46,242 nucleotides of DNA. Source: Actinomycetota bacterium (GTDB taxonomy: Bacteria > Actinomycetota > Acidimicrobiia > Acidimicrobiales > AC-14). This document shows positions 1-7,290 of this stretch, in pieces. The notes beneath the pieces are model-generated. The model was not told the DNA's origin. It did not search any database and saw nothing but the letters and a program-made list of their open reading frames with translations. Location: the NCBI GenBank assembly GCA_005888325.1, contig VAWU01000026.1, positions 51,153-97,394 on the forward strand. The letters run 5' to 3'. A program made the translations under genes and the position numbers. The stretch's first letter is position 1; every line of letters starts with the position of its first letter.

Positions 1-15
1 CGGAACAACTGCTCG

Positions 16-2538
16 GTGTCGGCCCGGCTCTCGCCGGCCACCCGGCGAGTGCTGGGCCTCTCGATCGTCCTGCTCGGGCTCGCGACCGTCGTGTTCCGGT
101 TCTGGGTGGACAACACCTCCCTGCCCGGCGCCCTGCACGCCCCCTGGTGGGCCCTCGCCCTCGGCTTCGGAGCGGCGGAGGTCTTCGTCATCCACCTGGA
201 GTTCCGACGCGACACGCATTCGATCTCGCTCAGCGAGATCCCGATCGTGATGGGCCTCTTCTTCGGGTCGCCCGCGGCCCTCATCGTCGGCCACCTGCTC
301 GGCGGCGGCGTGGCGCTGGTCGTCCACCGCAAGCAACCGCTGATCAAGCTGGTGTTCAACCTGAGCCACTTCGCGCTGGAGGCCTGCGTCGCCCTCCTGA
401 CCTTCCAGGTGGTGTTGGGTGGGCATCCCGGCTTCGGGCCCCGCGCCTGGCTGGCGGGTTTCGCGGCGACGCTGGCGGTCGCCGTGCTGGCCGGCCTGCT
501 CGTCACCTTGGTCATCTCGTTGCACGAGGGCCGTCTGCACACCGAACAGCTGCCGCGGGTGATGAGCGTGGGCGCATCGGCCGCGATGGCCAACACGGCT
601 CTGGCCCTCGTTGCCGTGACCGCCTTGTGGCAGGACGCACGCGCCGGCTGGCTGCTGCTGGTCGTCGCCGCGGTCGTGCTGGTCACCTACCGGGCCTATG
701 CGACGCTCGTCAATCGTCACGCCAGCTTGGCGCTCCTCTACGAGTTCACCAAGGTGGTCGGGGTCGCGCCCCGTGCTCAAGACGTGATCTCCGCCGTGCT
801 CGGCCAGGCCCGCGACCTGCTGCGTGGCGAGGAAGCCGAGCTCATCCTGATGCCGAGTCCCGACCAGGACGGAGCCAAGCGCCTGAGCGTGGGGCTGGAA
901 GAGGCCCCTCACGCGCAAGGCGGCCTCGCGTTCCACGAGCTCGACGAGCTCCTGGTGCGCGTGGCCGCGCACCCCCATGCGCTGGTGGTACCGCGCACGA
1001 CCAGTGAGCCCGAGCTGCGGGCCTACCTGTCTCGGCGTGGTTGGCGGGACTGCCTGATCGCGCCGCTCCACGGCGACGACGGTGTGATCGGGCTGTTGAG
1101 CGTGGCCAACCGCCTGGGTGACGTGAGCACGTTCGATGACGAGGACGCCCGGTTGTTCGAGACCATCGCCAATCACGCCGGGGTGGCGCTGCACAACGGT
1201 CGTCTCATCGATCGCCTGCGCCACGAGGCGCTGCACGACTCGCTCACCGGCCTGCCCAACCGCGTCCTCTTTCACGAGCGGGTGCGTGAGGCGCTGTCCG
1301 CGGCGAAGAGCCATGGCCAGCTGGTCGCGGTGTTGCTCATGGACCTGGATCGCTTCAAGGAGGTGAACGACTCCCTCGGCCACCATCACGGCGACCGCCT
1401 GCTCCAGGAGCTCGGGGCCCGCCTGGTCCGCAGCTTGGACCCCAGCGTCACGGTGGCTCGCCTGGGCGGCGATGAGTTCGCGGTTCTGTTGCCCCGCATC
1501 GCCCGCCTCGAGGAGGCCGGGCAGGTCGCGGGGCTCATCCGGCGCGCGTTGTCGGAGCCGTTCGCGCACGAGGAGCTCTCCCTCGAGCTGGGCGCCGCCA
1601 TCGGCATCGCCGTCGCACCCGTCCACGGTCAGGATTCCTCCATCCTGTTGCAGCGCGCCGACGTGGCCATGTACGCGGCCAAGCAGGACCAGAGCGGCGT
1701 GGCGTTCTATGCGAACGAGCTGGATCAAAACAGCCCTCGGCGCCTGGCCCTGGTTGGCGATCTGCGCCGCGCCATCGAGCGAGAAGAGCTCCAGGTCCAC
1801 TATCAGCCCAAGGTGTCCTTGGCCACCGGTGGGGTCGTGGGCGTCGAGGCGCTGGTGCGCTGGACCCATCCCGAGCACGGTTCCATGGCCCCTGATGAGT
1901 TCATCGCCATCGCCGAGCACACCGGGCTCATCCCCGTCGTGACGACCTACGTGCTGCGCGCGGCCCTCGCGCAGTGTCGAAGTTGGAAGGATGCCGGGCT
2001 GGCGGTCGGCGTGGCGGTGAACCTCTCGGCCCGCAGCCTGCTCGACCTGCAGCTCCCCGAGGACATCCAGACGCTGCTCGGCGAGGCGGGTGTGGAGCCG
2101 AATTGTCTCACTCTGGAGATCACCGAAGGCAGCGTCATGTCCGATCCGGCGCGCACGGTGGCCATCCTGGACCGCCTGCGGGCGATGGGGATCGGCCTGT
2201 CGGTGGACGATTTCGGCACCGGCTACTCGTCGCTGTCGTATCTCAAGCGCCTGCCGGTGCACGAGGTGAAGATCGACAAGTCGTTCGTCGCCGCCATGAT
2301 CACGAATCCCAACGACGCCTCCATCGTGCGTTCGATCGTCGACCTCGGGCACAACCTGGGCCTCAGCGTCCTGGCCGAAGGGGTCGAGGACGAGGTCACC
2401 TGGGAGCGACTGCGACAGATCGGCTGTGACGTCGCCCAGGGCTACTTCCTCTGCCGGCCCTCGCCCGCGAGCCAGCTCACCGCGTGGCTGCGGGACCGGC
2501 GACAGGTGCTGGTCGCGGCGGCGGAAACGGCAACGTGA
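16..2538 (+). CDS. Membrane GGDEF-EAL protein (bifunctional c-di-GMP cyclase/phosphodiesterase candidate)
   Basis: An 840-residue protein read from a GTG; the window starts 15 bases earlier, so a longer start is possible. About residues 15-235 are hydrophobic and look like a multi-helix membrane sensor. A GAF-like segment follows (about 240-400), then a GGDEF domain (signature RLGGDEF near residue 484) and an EAL domain with VEALVRW, LEITE, DDFGTGYSS and LAEGVE intact. Both catalytic signatures look complete, so by family knowledge the protein could make and break cyclic di-GMP. The usual RxxD inhibitory site five residues before GGDEF is not in register: RSLD lies three residues too far upstream. 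The BldD-type gene begins 34 bp downstream on the same strand, suggesting a c-di-GMP maker/breaker beside a c-di-GMP reader. Which activity dominates cannot be told from sequence. Confidence 0.93.
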   Translation: MSARLSPATRRVLGLSIVLLGLATVVFRFWVDNTSLPGALHAPWWALALGFGAAEVFVIHLEFRRDTHSISLSEIPIVMGLFFGSPAALIVGHLLGGGVALVVHRKQPLIKLVFNLSHFALEACVALLTFQVVLGGHPGFGPRAWLAGFAATLAVAVLAGLLVTLVISLHEGRLHTEQLPRVMSVGASAAMANTALALVAVTALWQDARAGWLLLVVAAVVLVTYRAYATLVNRHASLALLYEFTKVVGVAPRAQDVISAVLGQARDLLRGEEAELILMPSPDQDGAKRLSVGLEEAPHAQGGLAFHELDELLVRVAAHPHALVVPRTTSEPELRAYLSRRGWRDCLIAPLHGDDGVIGLLSVANRLGDVSTFDDEDARLFETIANHAGVALHNGRLIDRLRHEALHDSLTGLPNRVLFHERVREALSAAKSHGQLVAVLLMDLDRFKEVNDSLGHHHGDRLLQELGARLVRSLDPSVTVARLGGDEFAVLLPRIARLEEAGQVAGLIRRALSEPFAHEELSLELGAAIGIAVAPVHGQDSSILLQRADVAMYAAKQDQSGVAFYANELDQNSPRRLALVGDLRRAIEREELQVHYQPKVSLATGGVVGVEALVRWTHPEHGSMAPDEFIAIAEHTGLIPVVTTYVLRAALAQCRSWKDAGLAVGVAVNLSARSLLDLQLPEDIQTLLGEAGVEPNCLTLEITEGSVMSDPARTVAILDRLRAMGIGLSVDDFGTGYSSLSYLKRLPVHEVKIDKSFVAAMITNPNDASIVRSIVDLGHNLGLSVLAEGVEDEVTWERLRQIGCDVAQGYFLCRPSPASQLTAWLRDRRQVLVAAAETAT

Positions 2539-2572
2539 GCGCGTCGCGCCGTCGCACGGTGGAGGTGGAGCG

Positions 2573-3211
2573 ATGACGCTCCAGCGCGTGGACTTGGACC
2601 GCGTCGCGAGGTTGCTGGCCGGAGGCGACGAGGCGATGGAGACGGACGTCGACCCCGCCGAGCGCGACGACGCACGCGAGCTCGGCCGGCGACTGAGGAG
2701 CGTGCGGCGCCAAAGGGGGCTCTCGCTCGAGCGGGTCGAGTCGAGCTCCGCTCAGGAGTTCAAGGCAGCGGTGCTGGGCGCCTACGAGCGCGGTGAACGC
2801 GCCATTTCCGTTGCACGACTCCGGCGCCTGGCGCGTTTCTATGGCGTGCCCGTCGATTACCTGCTCCCCGAGCAGGCGGACGCATCCGCACCTGGAACCG
2901 CCTTGTTGTCGCGCGATGAGGCGTCGCGCGAGAGATTGGTCGTCGACCTGCAGCGTCTCCGGAACGTGAACGGCCCGAACGACGAGATGCTCCAACGCTA
3001 CGTGCGAATGATCCAGCTGCAGCGCGGTGACTTCAACGGACGGGTACTCACGCTGCGCGCCGACGATCGGCGCGCCCTCGCGTGTCTGCAGGGGACGCCG
3101 CCCGAGGAGTTACCCGAATCGCCCAGCGAGCGTCCCGAGAAGACACATTCCCGGGGACCCGCAGGAGCTGCGCTCGAGACGCACCACCGAGCGCGCCCGG
3201 GCCGTCAGTAG
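2573..3211 (+). CDS. bldD: BldD-type transcriptional regulator with c-di-GMP-binding signature
   Basis: A 212-residue protein; the ATG at 2573 is preceded by a GGAGG ribosome site. Residues 36-98 form an XRE/Cro-type helix-turn-helix very like Streptomyces BldD (LGRRLRSVRRQRGLSLERVE, then GAYERGERAISV and FYGVPVDYLLP). The C-terminal part contains RGD at 151-153 and RADD at 162-165, separated by exactly eight residues. This is the RGD-X8-RxDD signature with which Streptomyces BldD binds tetrameric cyclic di-GMP. Streptomyces BldD has about 167 residues; here there is a roughly 35-residue N-terminal extension and a 40-residue polar tail. Family knowledge: BldD represses developmental genes when dimerised by c-di-GMP. 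Target genes here are unknown. The 3' end overlaps the convergent membrane-protein gene by 7 bp. Confidence 0.9.
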   Translation: MTLQRVDLDRVARLLAGGDEAMETDVDPAERDDARELGRRLRSVRRQRGLSLERVESSSAQEFKAAVLGAYERGERAISVARLRRLARFYGVPVDYLLPEQADASAPGTALLSRDEASRERLVVDLQRLRNVNGPNDEMLQRYVRMIQLQRGDFNGRVLTLRADDRRALACLQGTPPEELPESPSERPEKTHSRGPAGAALETHHRARPGRQ

Positions 3212-3570
3212 CAGTAGACGTCGACGAGCAGCGCGACGGCGGCGACGAGGGCGGCGAGGCTGATGACGCGGCCAGAGGGTTCGCGGCGCAGGGCGATGCC
3301 GAGGAAGACGGAGGCCACGGCGAAGGTGACGATGCCGTCGACGGTGTCCTGCCAGCTGATCGGGAACGGTTTGAAGGGGATGTCGACAAAGAAGCCGTTC
3401 CCGCCGGCGCGGTGCAGGACGGCGTTCCACGTGATGGGGCCGAGCAGCGCGGCGGCCAACGCGGGAATGAGCACCTGGCGGCTGCGTTCACGTCTGACGA
3501 AGACGAATACCAAAGCGGTGACAATGGTCGTGAGCGCGGCGCCGTAGAAGATCTGGCCCCATCCGATCAC
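3205..3570 (-). CDS. Small membrane protein, last gene of the ChrB-like operon
   Basis: A 121-residue protein with about four hydrophobic segments (residues 7-24, 34-45, 78-95 and 102-118) and short charged loops, so an integral membrane protein. I do not recognise a family. Its ATG overlaps the stop of the upstream ferredoxin-domain gene by four bases, so it is almost certainly co-translated as the seventh gene of the 7185-3205 operon. It might serve as a membrane partner for that redox protein; this is inference from position only. Confidence 0.75.
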   Translation of the reverse strand: MIGWGQIFYGAALTTIVTALVFVFVRRERSRQVLIPALAAALLGPITWNAVLHRAGGNGFFVDIPFKPFPISWQDTVDGIVTFAVASVFLGIALRREPSGRVISLAALVAAVALLVDVYCY

Positions 3571-4301
3571 GTCGTGCCGCTCTCCCGGATCGGACTGCGC
3601 GGTTGCTGGCGGTTGCGTACGCCGCCGTAGCGCTCGCCTCCTTCGACACCGACGGGGAGGGTGCCGGTTGGCGGGTAGTCGAGAGTATCGACGTCGACCT
3701 CGGCGATGCGCCGGTCGAACCCGACCGCTTTGTGCGTGAGCGAGAGCGAGAGTGCGACCGCGATGTCGGCGCGGATGAGGCCGAGCTTGCGAGCGGCGAC
3801 GGCGATGCGCGTCTGGCAGCGGCAGTCGATGGAGTGGATCGCAGCGGTCTTGGCCGCCGAGCCCACCGCGATGCCGAGGTCGACGTCGCGCAGGTTGCAG
3901 GTCGGGCCGACGAACTCGAGGTCGGCCGAGTCGTCACGCAGCGGTTTGGTGGCGTGCAAGAACTCGGCACAGGTGGCGTAACCGCAGGCGCCGCAGTCGT
4001 AGTTGGGTGGATACCAGTCGACCATCCCGACGAAGAGCACGGCGTCGATGGCCTCGGCGACGTCGGCGTCGCGGAACCAGATCGCCTCGCGCCGTTCCTT
4101 GCCGCGGGCGCGCATCCACTCGGCCAACCGATGGCGGGTGTCGGCCGGTTCGACGATCACGGTCTCCATGAAGTTGTGCTTGCCGGCCAGGAACAGCTGG
4201 CCGCCCGACTTCGGGGCGGTGATCGCCGACGCGGCCATGAGCTTCGCCACTTGGACCACGGTGTCGGCCCGCAGGTCGTCGTAACCGATCGGCCCGGTCA
4301 T
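3567..4301 (-). CDS. DUF2148-type ferredoxin-domain protein
   Basis: A 244-residue protein. C103, C106 and C111 (DCGACGYATC) with C135 (GPTCNLRD) form a plausible [4Fe-4S] ligand set of the DUF2148 type, and C160 and C162 follow in SIDCRC. The segment after C135 (NLRDVDLGIAVGSAAKTA) matches the family pattern. The likely role is an iron-sulfur redox protein of unknown substrate. The ATG at 4301 overlaps the TGA of the ChrB-like gene by four bases, which fixes the start. Its place between ChrB-like proteins and a membrane protein suggests electron transfer in the same detoxification or metabolic unit (inference). Confidence 0.85.
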   Translation of the reverse strand: MTGPIGYDDLRADTVVQVAKLMAASAITAPKSGGQLFLAGKHNFMETVIVEPADTRHRLAEWMRARGKERREAIWFRDADVAEAIDAVLFVGMVDWYPPNYDCGACGYATCAEFLHATKPLRDDSADLEFVGPTCNLRDVDLGIAVGSAAKTAAIHSIDCRCQTRIAVAARKLGLIRADIAVALSLSLTHKAVGFDRRIAEVDVDTLDYPPTGTLPVGVEGGERYGGVRNRQQPRSPIRESGTT

Positions 4302-4741
4302 GCGAGGCCCGACGCGACTTGCTGCGCGCACCACGCGTAGAGCGCGTCGTAGACGAACGACGCGCGCTCGAGGAGGCGGTGATCGTCGGCTTCGACGTCG
4401 AGACCACCGAAGGCGAGCGCGAGCAGGGCCGGCCCGTAGGGGTCGGTGTGGAGCTCGCTGTCGATGTCGGCGGCGTGCACGATGCGCGCCAGGCGGACGA
4501 GGGCGCGGTCCGAATCGAGGTCGTGGTCGTCGATCAACACCTCGAAGGTGCACTTGTTGCCGCGGTGGTCGTACTCGGCGCCGGGGGTGTCGAACCCGTG
4601 CGCGCCTTCGCGTTCGGCGACGGCGAGGACCTGGTCGGTGGGGACGTAGAGGATCTCTGCGTCGGGGTCGATGAACCTACGGATCAGCCACGGACAGGCG
4701 ATGCGGTCGGTCTTCGGGCGGGCGCGGGTGACCCACTTCAT
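4298..4741 (-). CDS. ChrB C-terminal-domain protein (second copy)
   Basis: A 147-residue protein of the ChrB_C family (chromate-resistance-associated). The N-terminal KTDRIACPWLIRRFIDPDAE is the family hallmark; D12, R13 and C16 are shared with the paralogue at 6290-6718. Both copies also keep H-x4-C-x2-E (H59, C64, E67 here; H55, C60, E63 in the other), a possible metal or redox site. Full-length ChrB proteins join an N-terminal and this C-terminal domain; here the domains are separate genes. It overlaps both neighbours by four bases. The biochemical role of this domain alone is not known to me. Confidence 0.88.
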   Translation of the reverse strand: MKWVTRARPKTDRIACPWLIRRFIDPDAEILYVPTDQVLAVAEREGAHGFDTPGAEYDHRGNKCTFEVLIDDHDLDSDRALVRLARIVHAADIDSELHTDPYGPALLALAFGGLDVEADDHRLLERASFVYDALYAWCAQQVASGLA

Positions 4742-5061
4742 GCGATGACCTCCTGGACAAGGGCCGGTGCGGTGTAGCCGCCGACGACGTCGTAACGAGT
4801 GATGGGGCGGTACTCGACCGACCGGTGGACGTCTGATGCGGTGAGGGCACCGCGCTCCGGCGTGGCGATCCACGCGTCGAACACCTCGTGGCTCGGCCAG
4901 ACCGTGATCACGACGGTCCAGCCGTCACCGATGGCCGGCTCCAGCACCCATTCGGCGAGGATCCCGGCCGCCTCTCGCACCGGACGACCTTCGGCGATCC
5001 ACGCCAGGTAGCGCTCGCGCTCGCGCGGCGGCACGTCGACGGTGCGCAGGCAGGCGATCAT
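4738..5061 (-). CDS. Small protein, possible ABM-like dimeric alpha-beta barrel
   Basis: A 107-residue protein. Short strands and helices such as MIACLRTVDVPPRERERYLAWIAEGR and WTVVITVWPSHEVFDAWIATPER resemble the antibiotic-biosynthesis-monooxygenase (ABM-like) dimeric alpha-beta barrel proteins. The family assignment is tentative because no catalytic residue is diagnostic. Its start overlaps the stop of the MFS gene by four bases and its stop overlaps the next ChrB-like start by four bases, so it belongs to the same coupled operon. Confidence 0.72.
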   Translation of the reverse strand: MIACLRTVDVPPRERERYLAWIAEGRPVREAAGILAEWVLEPAIGDGWTVVITVWPSHEVFDAWIATPERGALTASDVHRSVEYRPITRYDVVGGYTAPALVQEVIA

Positions 5062-6293
5062 GCGGGAACCTCCGAGTCATCAGGGACGGGCACGGTCGCG
5101 AACGAGCGCCACAGCACCAGGTCGTAGGCGGCCTTGATGGCTCCGGCGATGACGAACGGCGCGCCGAGCGCGATCGAGGACGCGGCCGCGCCGGCCAGTG
5201 GTGGGGCAAACGGTCTGACCGCGTAGCGCGCCGTGTTGGTCGTCGCCGCCGCGGCGGTGCGTTCGTTCGGGTCGACGAGGGTCATCACGTACACCTGCCG
5301 GGTGGGCACATCCATCTGGGACAACGCGGTCCGGGCGAGCAGCAACGCGATCGCGACGCCGAACCCGGGGGCGAAGGCCACCGCGCCCAGCAAGAGATTG
5401 GACGGCAGGTGGGTGAAGACCATCGTGCGCAGCAACCCGAACCGCTCCGCGAGGCGCCCGGCGGCCAGGAACGACCCGGTCTGGAGCATCCCCATCGCGG
5501 CGAACACGACGCCGATCTCGGCGGTCGACGCGCCGAAGCGGCGGTGCAGCCAAAACGCGATGAAGGACTGCACGGTGAACCCGCCCCCGAAGGAGTCCAC
5601 CGCGAACAGCCCCGCCAGCCGGGCGATGGCAGGTCGGGACGCCCGGAGTCGCCGTGGTGGCACGTGCGGCCGGTCGGCCTCCACCCGCGGAGACAACGAC
5701 CCCGCGACGGTCGCGCCCGCGAGCGCGGCGGGCACGAAGACGAGGAACCAGCGCTGATCCGTGGGAGCGTCCGTCCAGATCTCACGGGCCCAACCCGGCA
5801 CGACAGCCGCGAGCGCGCCGAGAGACCCGCAGGCCGCCGCGACCGCGTTGTACAGCGAGAAGCCGCGGAGCCGCTCACGGCCCGCGAGGTCGCTGGCCAG
5901 CATCGCCTGCTCCAGCGACGTGAACGGCCCGGACTCGACCACCTCGGTCGACAACGCCCCCGTCAACGCGACCATCGCCAGCATCCACGGACTCGACGCG
6001 ACCGCGAACACCACACCGGTGAATGCGAGCAGCACGTAGAGGGTCACATACGAACGGCGTCTGCCCCACCGGTCGCTCCACCGTCCCACCGCCAAAGACG
6101 CCACCACGGTTCCGCCGACAACCGCACCGAGCACGAGCCCCGTCTCGCCCGCGCTGAAACCGAGCGAGTCGAGCGTCGCACCGAGAAGGACAGACCCGAA
6201 CCCGTACACGCCCGCCCGCAGCGCCTGAGCCAGGACAACCCGCCGAGCATCACTGGAAAGCCGACGCCGAGGATCGTCGGAGACGGTCGTCAT
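5058..6293 (-). CDS. MFS transporter
   Basis: A 411-residue integral membrane protein with about twelve hydrophobic helices. The loop after helix 2 (GRWSDRWGRRRSYV) is the classical major facilitator motif A. The start at 6293 overlaps the TGA of the upstream ChrB-like gene by four bases, which favours this ATG over longer in-frame alternatives. In chromate operons the transporter beside chrB is normally ChrA of the CHR family; this protein is not ChrA-like, so the substrate is open. Co-location with two ChrB_C proteins and a ferredoxin-domain protein suggests export of a metal or oxyanion, or of a related toxic compound (inference). Confidence 0.92.
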   Translation of the reverse strand: MTTVSDDPRRRLSSDARRVVLAQALRAGVYGFGSVLLGATLDSLGFSAGETGLVLGAVVGGTVVASLAVGRWSDRWGRRRSYVTLYVLLAFTGVVFAVASSPWMLAMVALTGALSTEVVESGPFTSLEQAMLASDLAGRERLRGFSLYNAVAAACGSLGALAAVVPGWAREIWTDAPTDQRWFLVFVPAALAGATVAGSLSPRVEADRPHVPPRRLRASRPAIARLAGLFAVDSFGGGFTVQSFIAFWLHRRFGASTAEIGVVFAAMGMLQTGSFLAAGRLAERFGLLRTMVFTHLPSNLLLGAVAFAPGFGVAIALLLARTALSQMDVPTRQVYVMTLVDPNERTAAAATTNTARYAVRPFAPPLAGAAASSIALGAPFVIAGAIKAAYDLVLWRSFATVPVPDDSEVPA

Positions 6294-6718
6294 CCCGGCC
6301 GTTCGCCGAGCAGGGACCGGCGGCGGTGTTCGTACAGCCCGTCGAAGATGATCGCTGTCACCTCGAGGACGCGCTCGTCGTCGAGCACCAGCGTGAGCCC
6401 CCGGCTGATCACGTCGAGCCCGGGCCCGCCCGGTTCGTCGTATCGGTCGTCGGCGAGGTCGGCCTCGTGGACGAGCCGGGCGACCTCCCAGAGCACAGGA
6501 TCCTCGAGCTGGAAGTGGCGCAGGATCGTCTCGAAGCTGCAGTCCCCGCCGTGGTGCGAGAGTTCGACACCGCGCATGTCGAATGGTGTGGCGTCCGCGG
6601 GGACGTCCGCGGGGTCTTCGACGAAGACGAACTCGGCACCGGGATCGACAAAGCGACGCAGCACCCATGCGCATGCGGCGCGGTCCACGTGACATCCGGC
6701 CCGCGTCGCCCACCTCAT
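6290..6718 (-). CDS. ChrB C-terminal-domain protein (first copy)
   Basis: A 142-residue protein of the ChrB_C family, paralogous to the one at 4298-4741. It keeps VDRAACAWVLRRFVDPGAEF near the N-terminus (D12, R13, C16) and the H55-x4-C60-x2-E63 pattern. It sits between the ChrB N-terminal-domain gene and the MFS transporter with four-base overlaps on both sides. Splitting ChrB into separate N and C polypeptides may allow one N-domain regulator to work with two different C-domain partners (inference). Confidence 0.9.
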   Translation of the reverse strand: MRWATRAGCHVDRAACAWVLRRFVDPGAEFVFVEDPADVPADATPFDMRGVELSHHGGDCSFETILRHFQLEDPVLWEVARLVHEADLADDRYDEPGGPGLDVISRGLTLVLDDERVLEVTAIIFDGLYEHRRRSLLGERPG

Positions 6719-7185
6719 CGTGCCGCCTCCGACTGCGCATCCTGGAGCGTGGCGAGGCGCTCGACCGCGCGCCGCGCTCGATCCTGCTCCTTGGAGCCGA
6801 AATGGTCGCGGCCCTCGATGCTGCGCAGCTCCCGGCGGAGACGGTCCACGGTGCGGCGCTGCGGGTCCGTCTCGGCGTCACTCGCCTTCGTCACCAACGT
6901 GCGGTACTCCTCGCCGACCGCGTCGCTCGCCCGCTGGCGGAGCGCCCGGTCCTGCGCCTTGGAGCTCGTTGCCCGCCACGTCCAGGCCTCACCGCCGGCC
7001 TCGAGGACCTCGTCGGCCAGCCAGTCGAACGCCTCCACCGTGCGCGGATCCGCCGGCAACGCGACCAGACCATCCACTACCTGGACCGCCCCCAGCCGCC
7101 GCAACTTGCGCCAGACGGTGATCCGCGGTGTCGACGGCTCCCGGGGGAGCCGATAGGCGAGCAGGACCCACTCCGACGTGGCCAC
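6715..7185 (-). CDS. chrB: ChrB N-terminal-domain protein, candidate regulator of the operon
   Basis: A 156-residue protein with the ChrB N-terminal layout: a short strand-rich start (SEWVLLAYRLPREPSTPRITVWRKLRRLGAVQV) and a long charged helical tail (about 95-156). The GTG at 7185 is chosen because it lies six bases after a TACGCT -10 box in a leaderless arrangement; an in-frame TTG exists at 7221 but overlaps the promoter. ChrB proteins act as chromate-responsive regulators in characterised operons, and this is the only regulator-like product in the operon. It is therefore the first candidate to bind the two operators at 7205-7220 and 7245-7260 (inference). It is the first gene of the operon. 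Confidence 0.85.
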   Translation of the reverse strand: MATSEWVLLAYRLPREPSTPRITVWRKLRRLGAVQVVDGLVALPADPRTVEAFDWLADEVLEAGGEAWTWRATSSKAQDRALRQRASDAVGEEYRTLVTKASDAETDPQRRTVDRLRRELRSIEGRDHFGSKEQDRARRAVERLATLQDAQSEAAR

Positions 7186-7191
7186 GCCGCC

Positions 7192-7245
7192 AGCGTAGGC
7201 GTGATGTAACCACGGTTGCAACGCGCCGCTCAGGACTTGTATGGT
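7192..7245. promoter_or_regulatory. Mirror-symmetric divergent promoter sharing one -35 hexamer
   Basis: TTGCAA at 7216-7221 is its own reverse complement and can act as -35 for both directions. Plus strand: 18-bp spacer, TATGGT at 7240-7245, six bases, ATG at 7252. Minus strand: 18-bp spacer, TACGCT (complement of 7192-7197), six bases, GTG at 7185. The two promoters and their start codons are exact mirror images about 7218.5. No transcript data are available; the call rests on spacing and box sequence. Confidence 0.6.
7205..7220. promoter_or_regulatory. Operator site 1 (quasi-palindrome)
   Basis: TGTAACCACGGTTGCA. Its reverse complement differs from site 2 at 7245-7260 at one position, and it is itself nearly palindromic. 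It covers the shared -35 element and the spacer of the minus-strand promoter, a position suited to repression of the ChrB-like operon. Confidence 0.6.
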
Positions 7246-7260
7246 GCAACCATGGTTACA
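7245..7260. promoter_or_regulatory. Operator site 2 (quasi-palindrome)
   Basis: TGCAACCATGGTTACA. It overlaps the end of the plus-strand -10 box, the expected transcription start and the ATG at 7252. Its centre is 40 bp from that of site 1, close to four helical turns, so both sites would face the same side of the DNA. Confidence 0.6.
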
Positions 7261-7290
7261 GAACAGAGTGACTCACGGTTGCCGGCATGA
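7252..7290 (+). CDS. Twelve-residue leaderless leader ORF
   Basis: ATG at 7252 opens a 12-residue frame (MVTEQSDSRLPA) whose TGA at 7288-7290 overlaps the ATG of the hydroxylase gene at 7287 by four bases. The ATG lies six bases after the TATGGT box, matching the leaderless pattern used elsewhere in the window. It may be a coupling leader peptide, or the remnant of a deleted regulator gene that once lay here. It is too short to judge by composition. Confidence 0.35.
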   Translation: MVTEQSDSRLPA

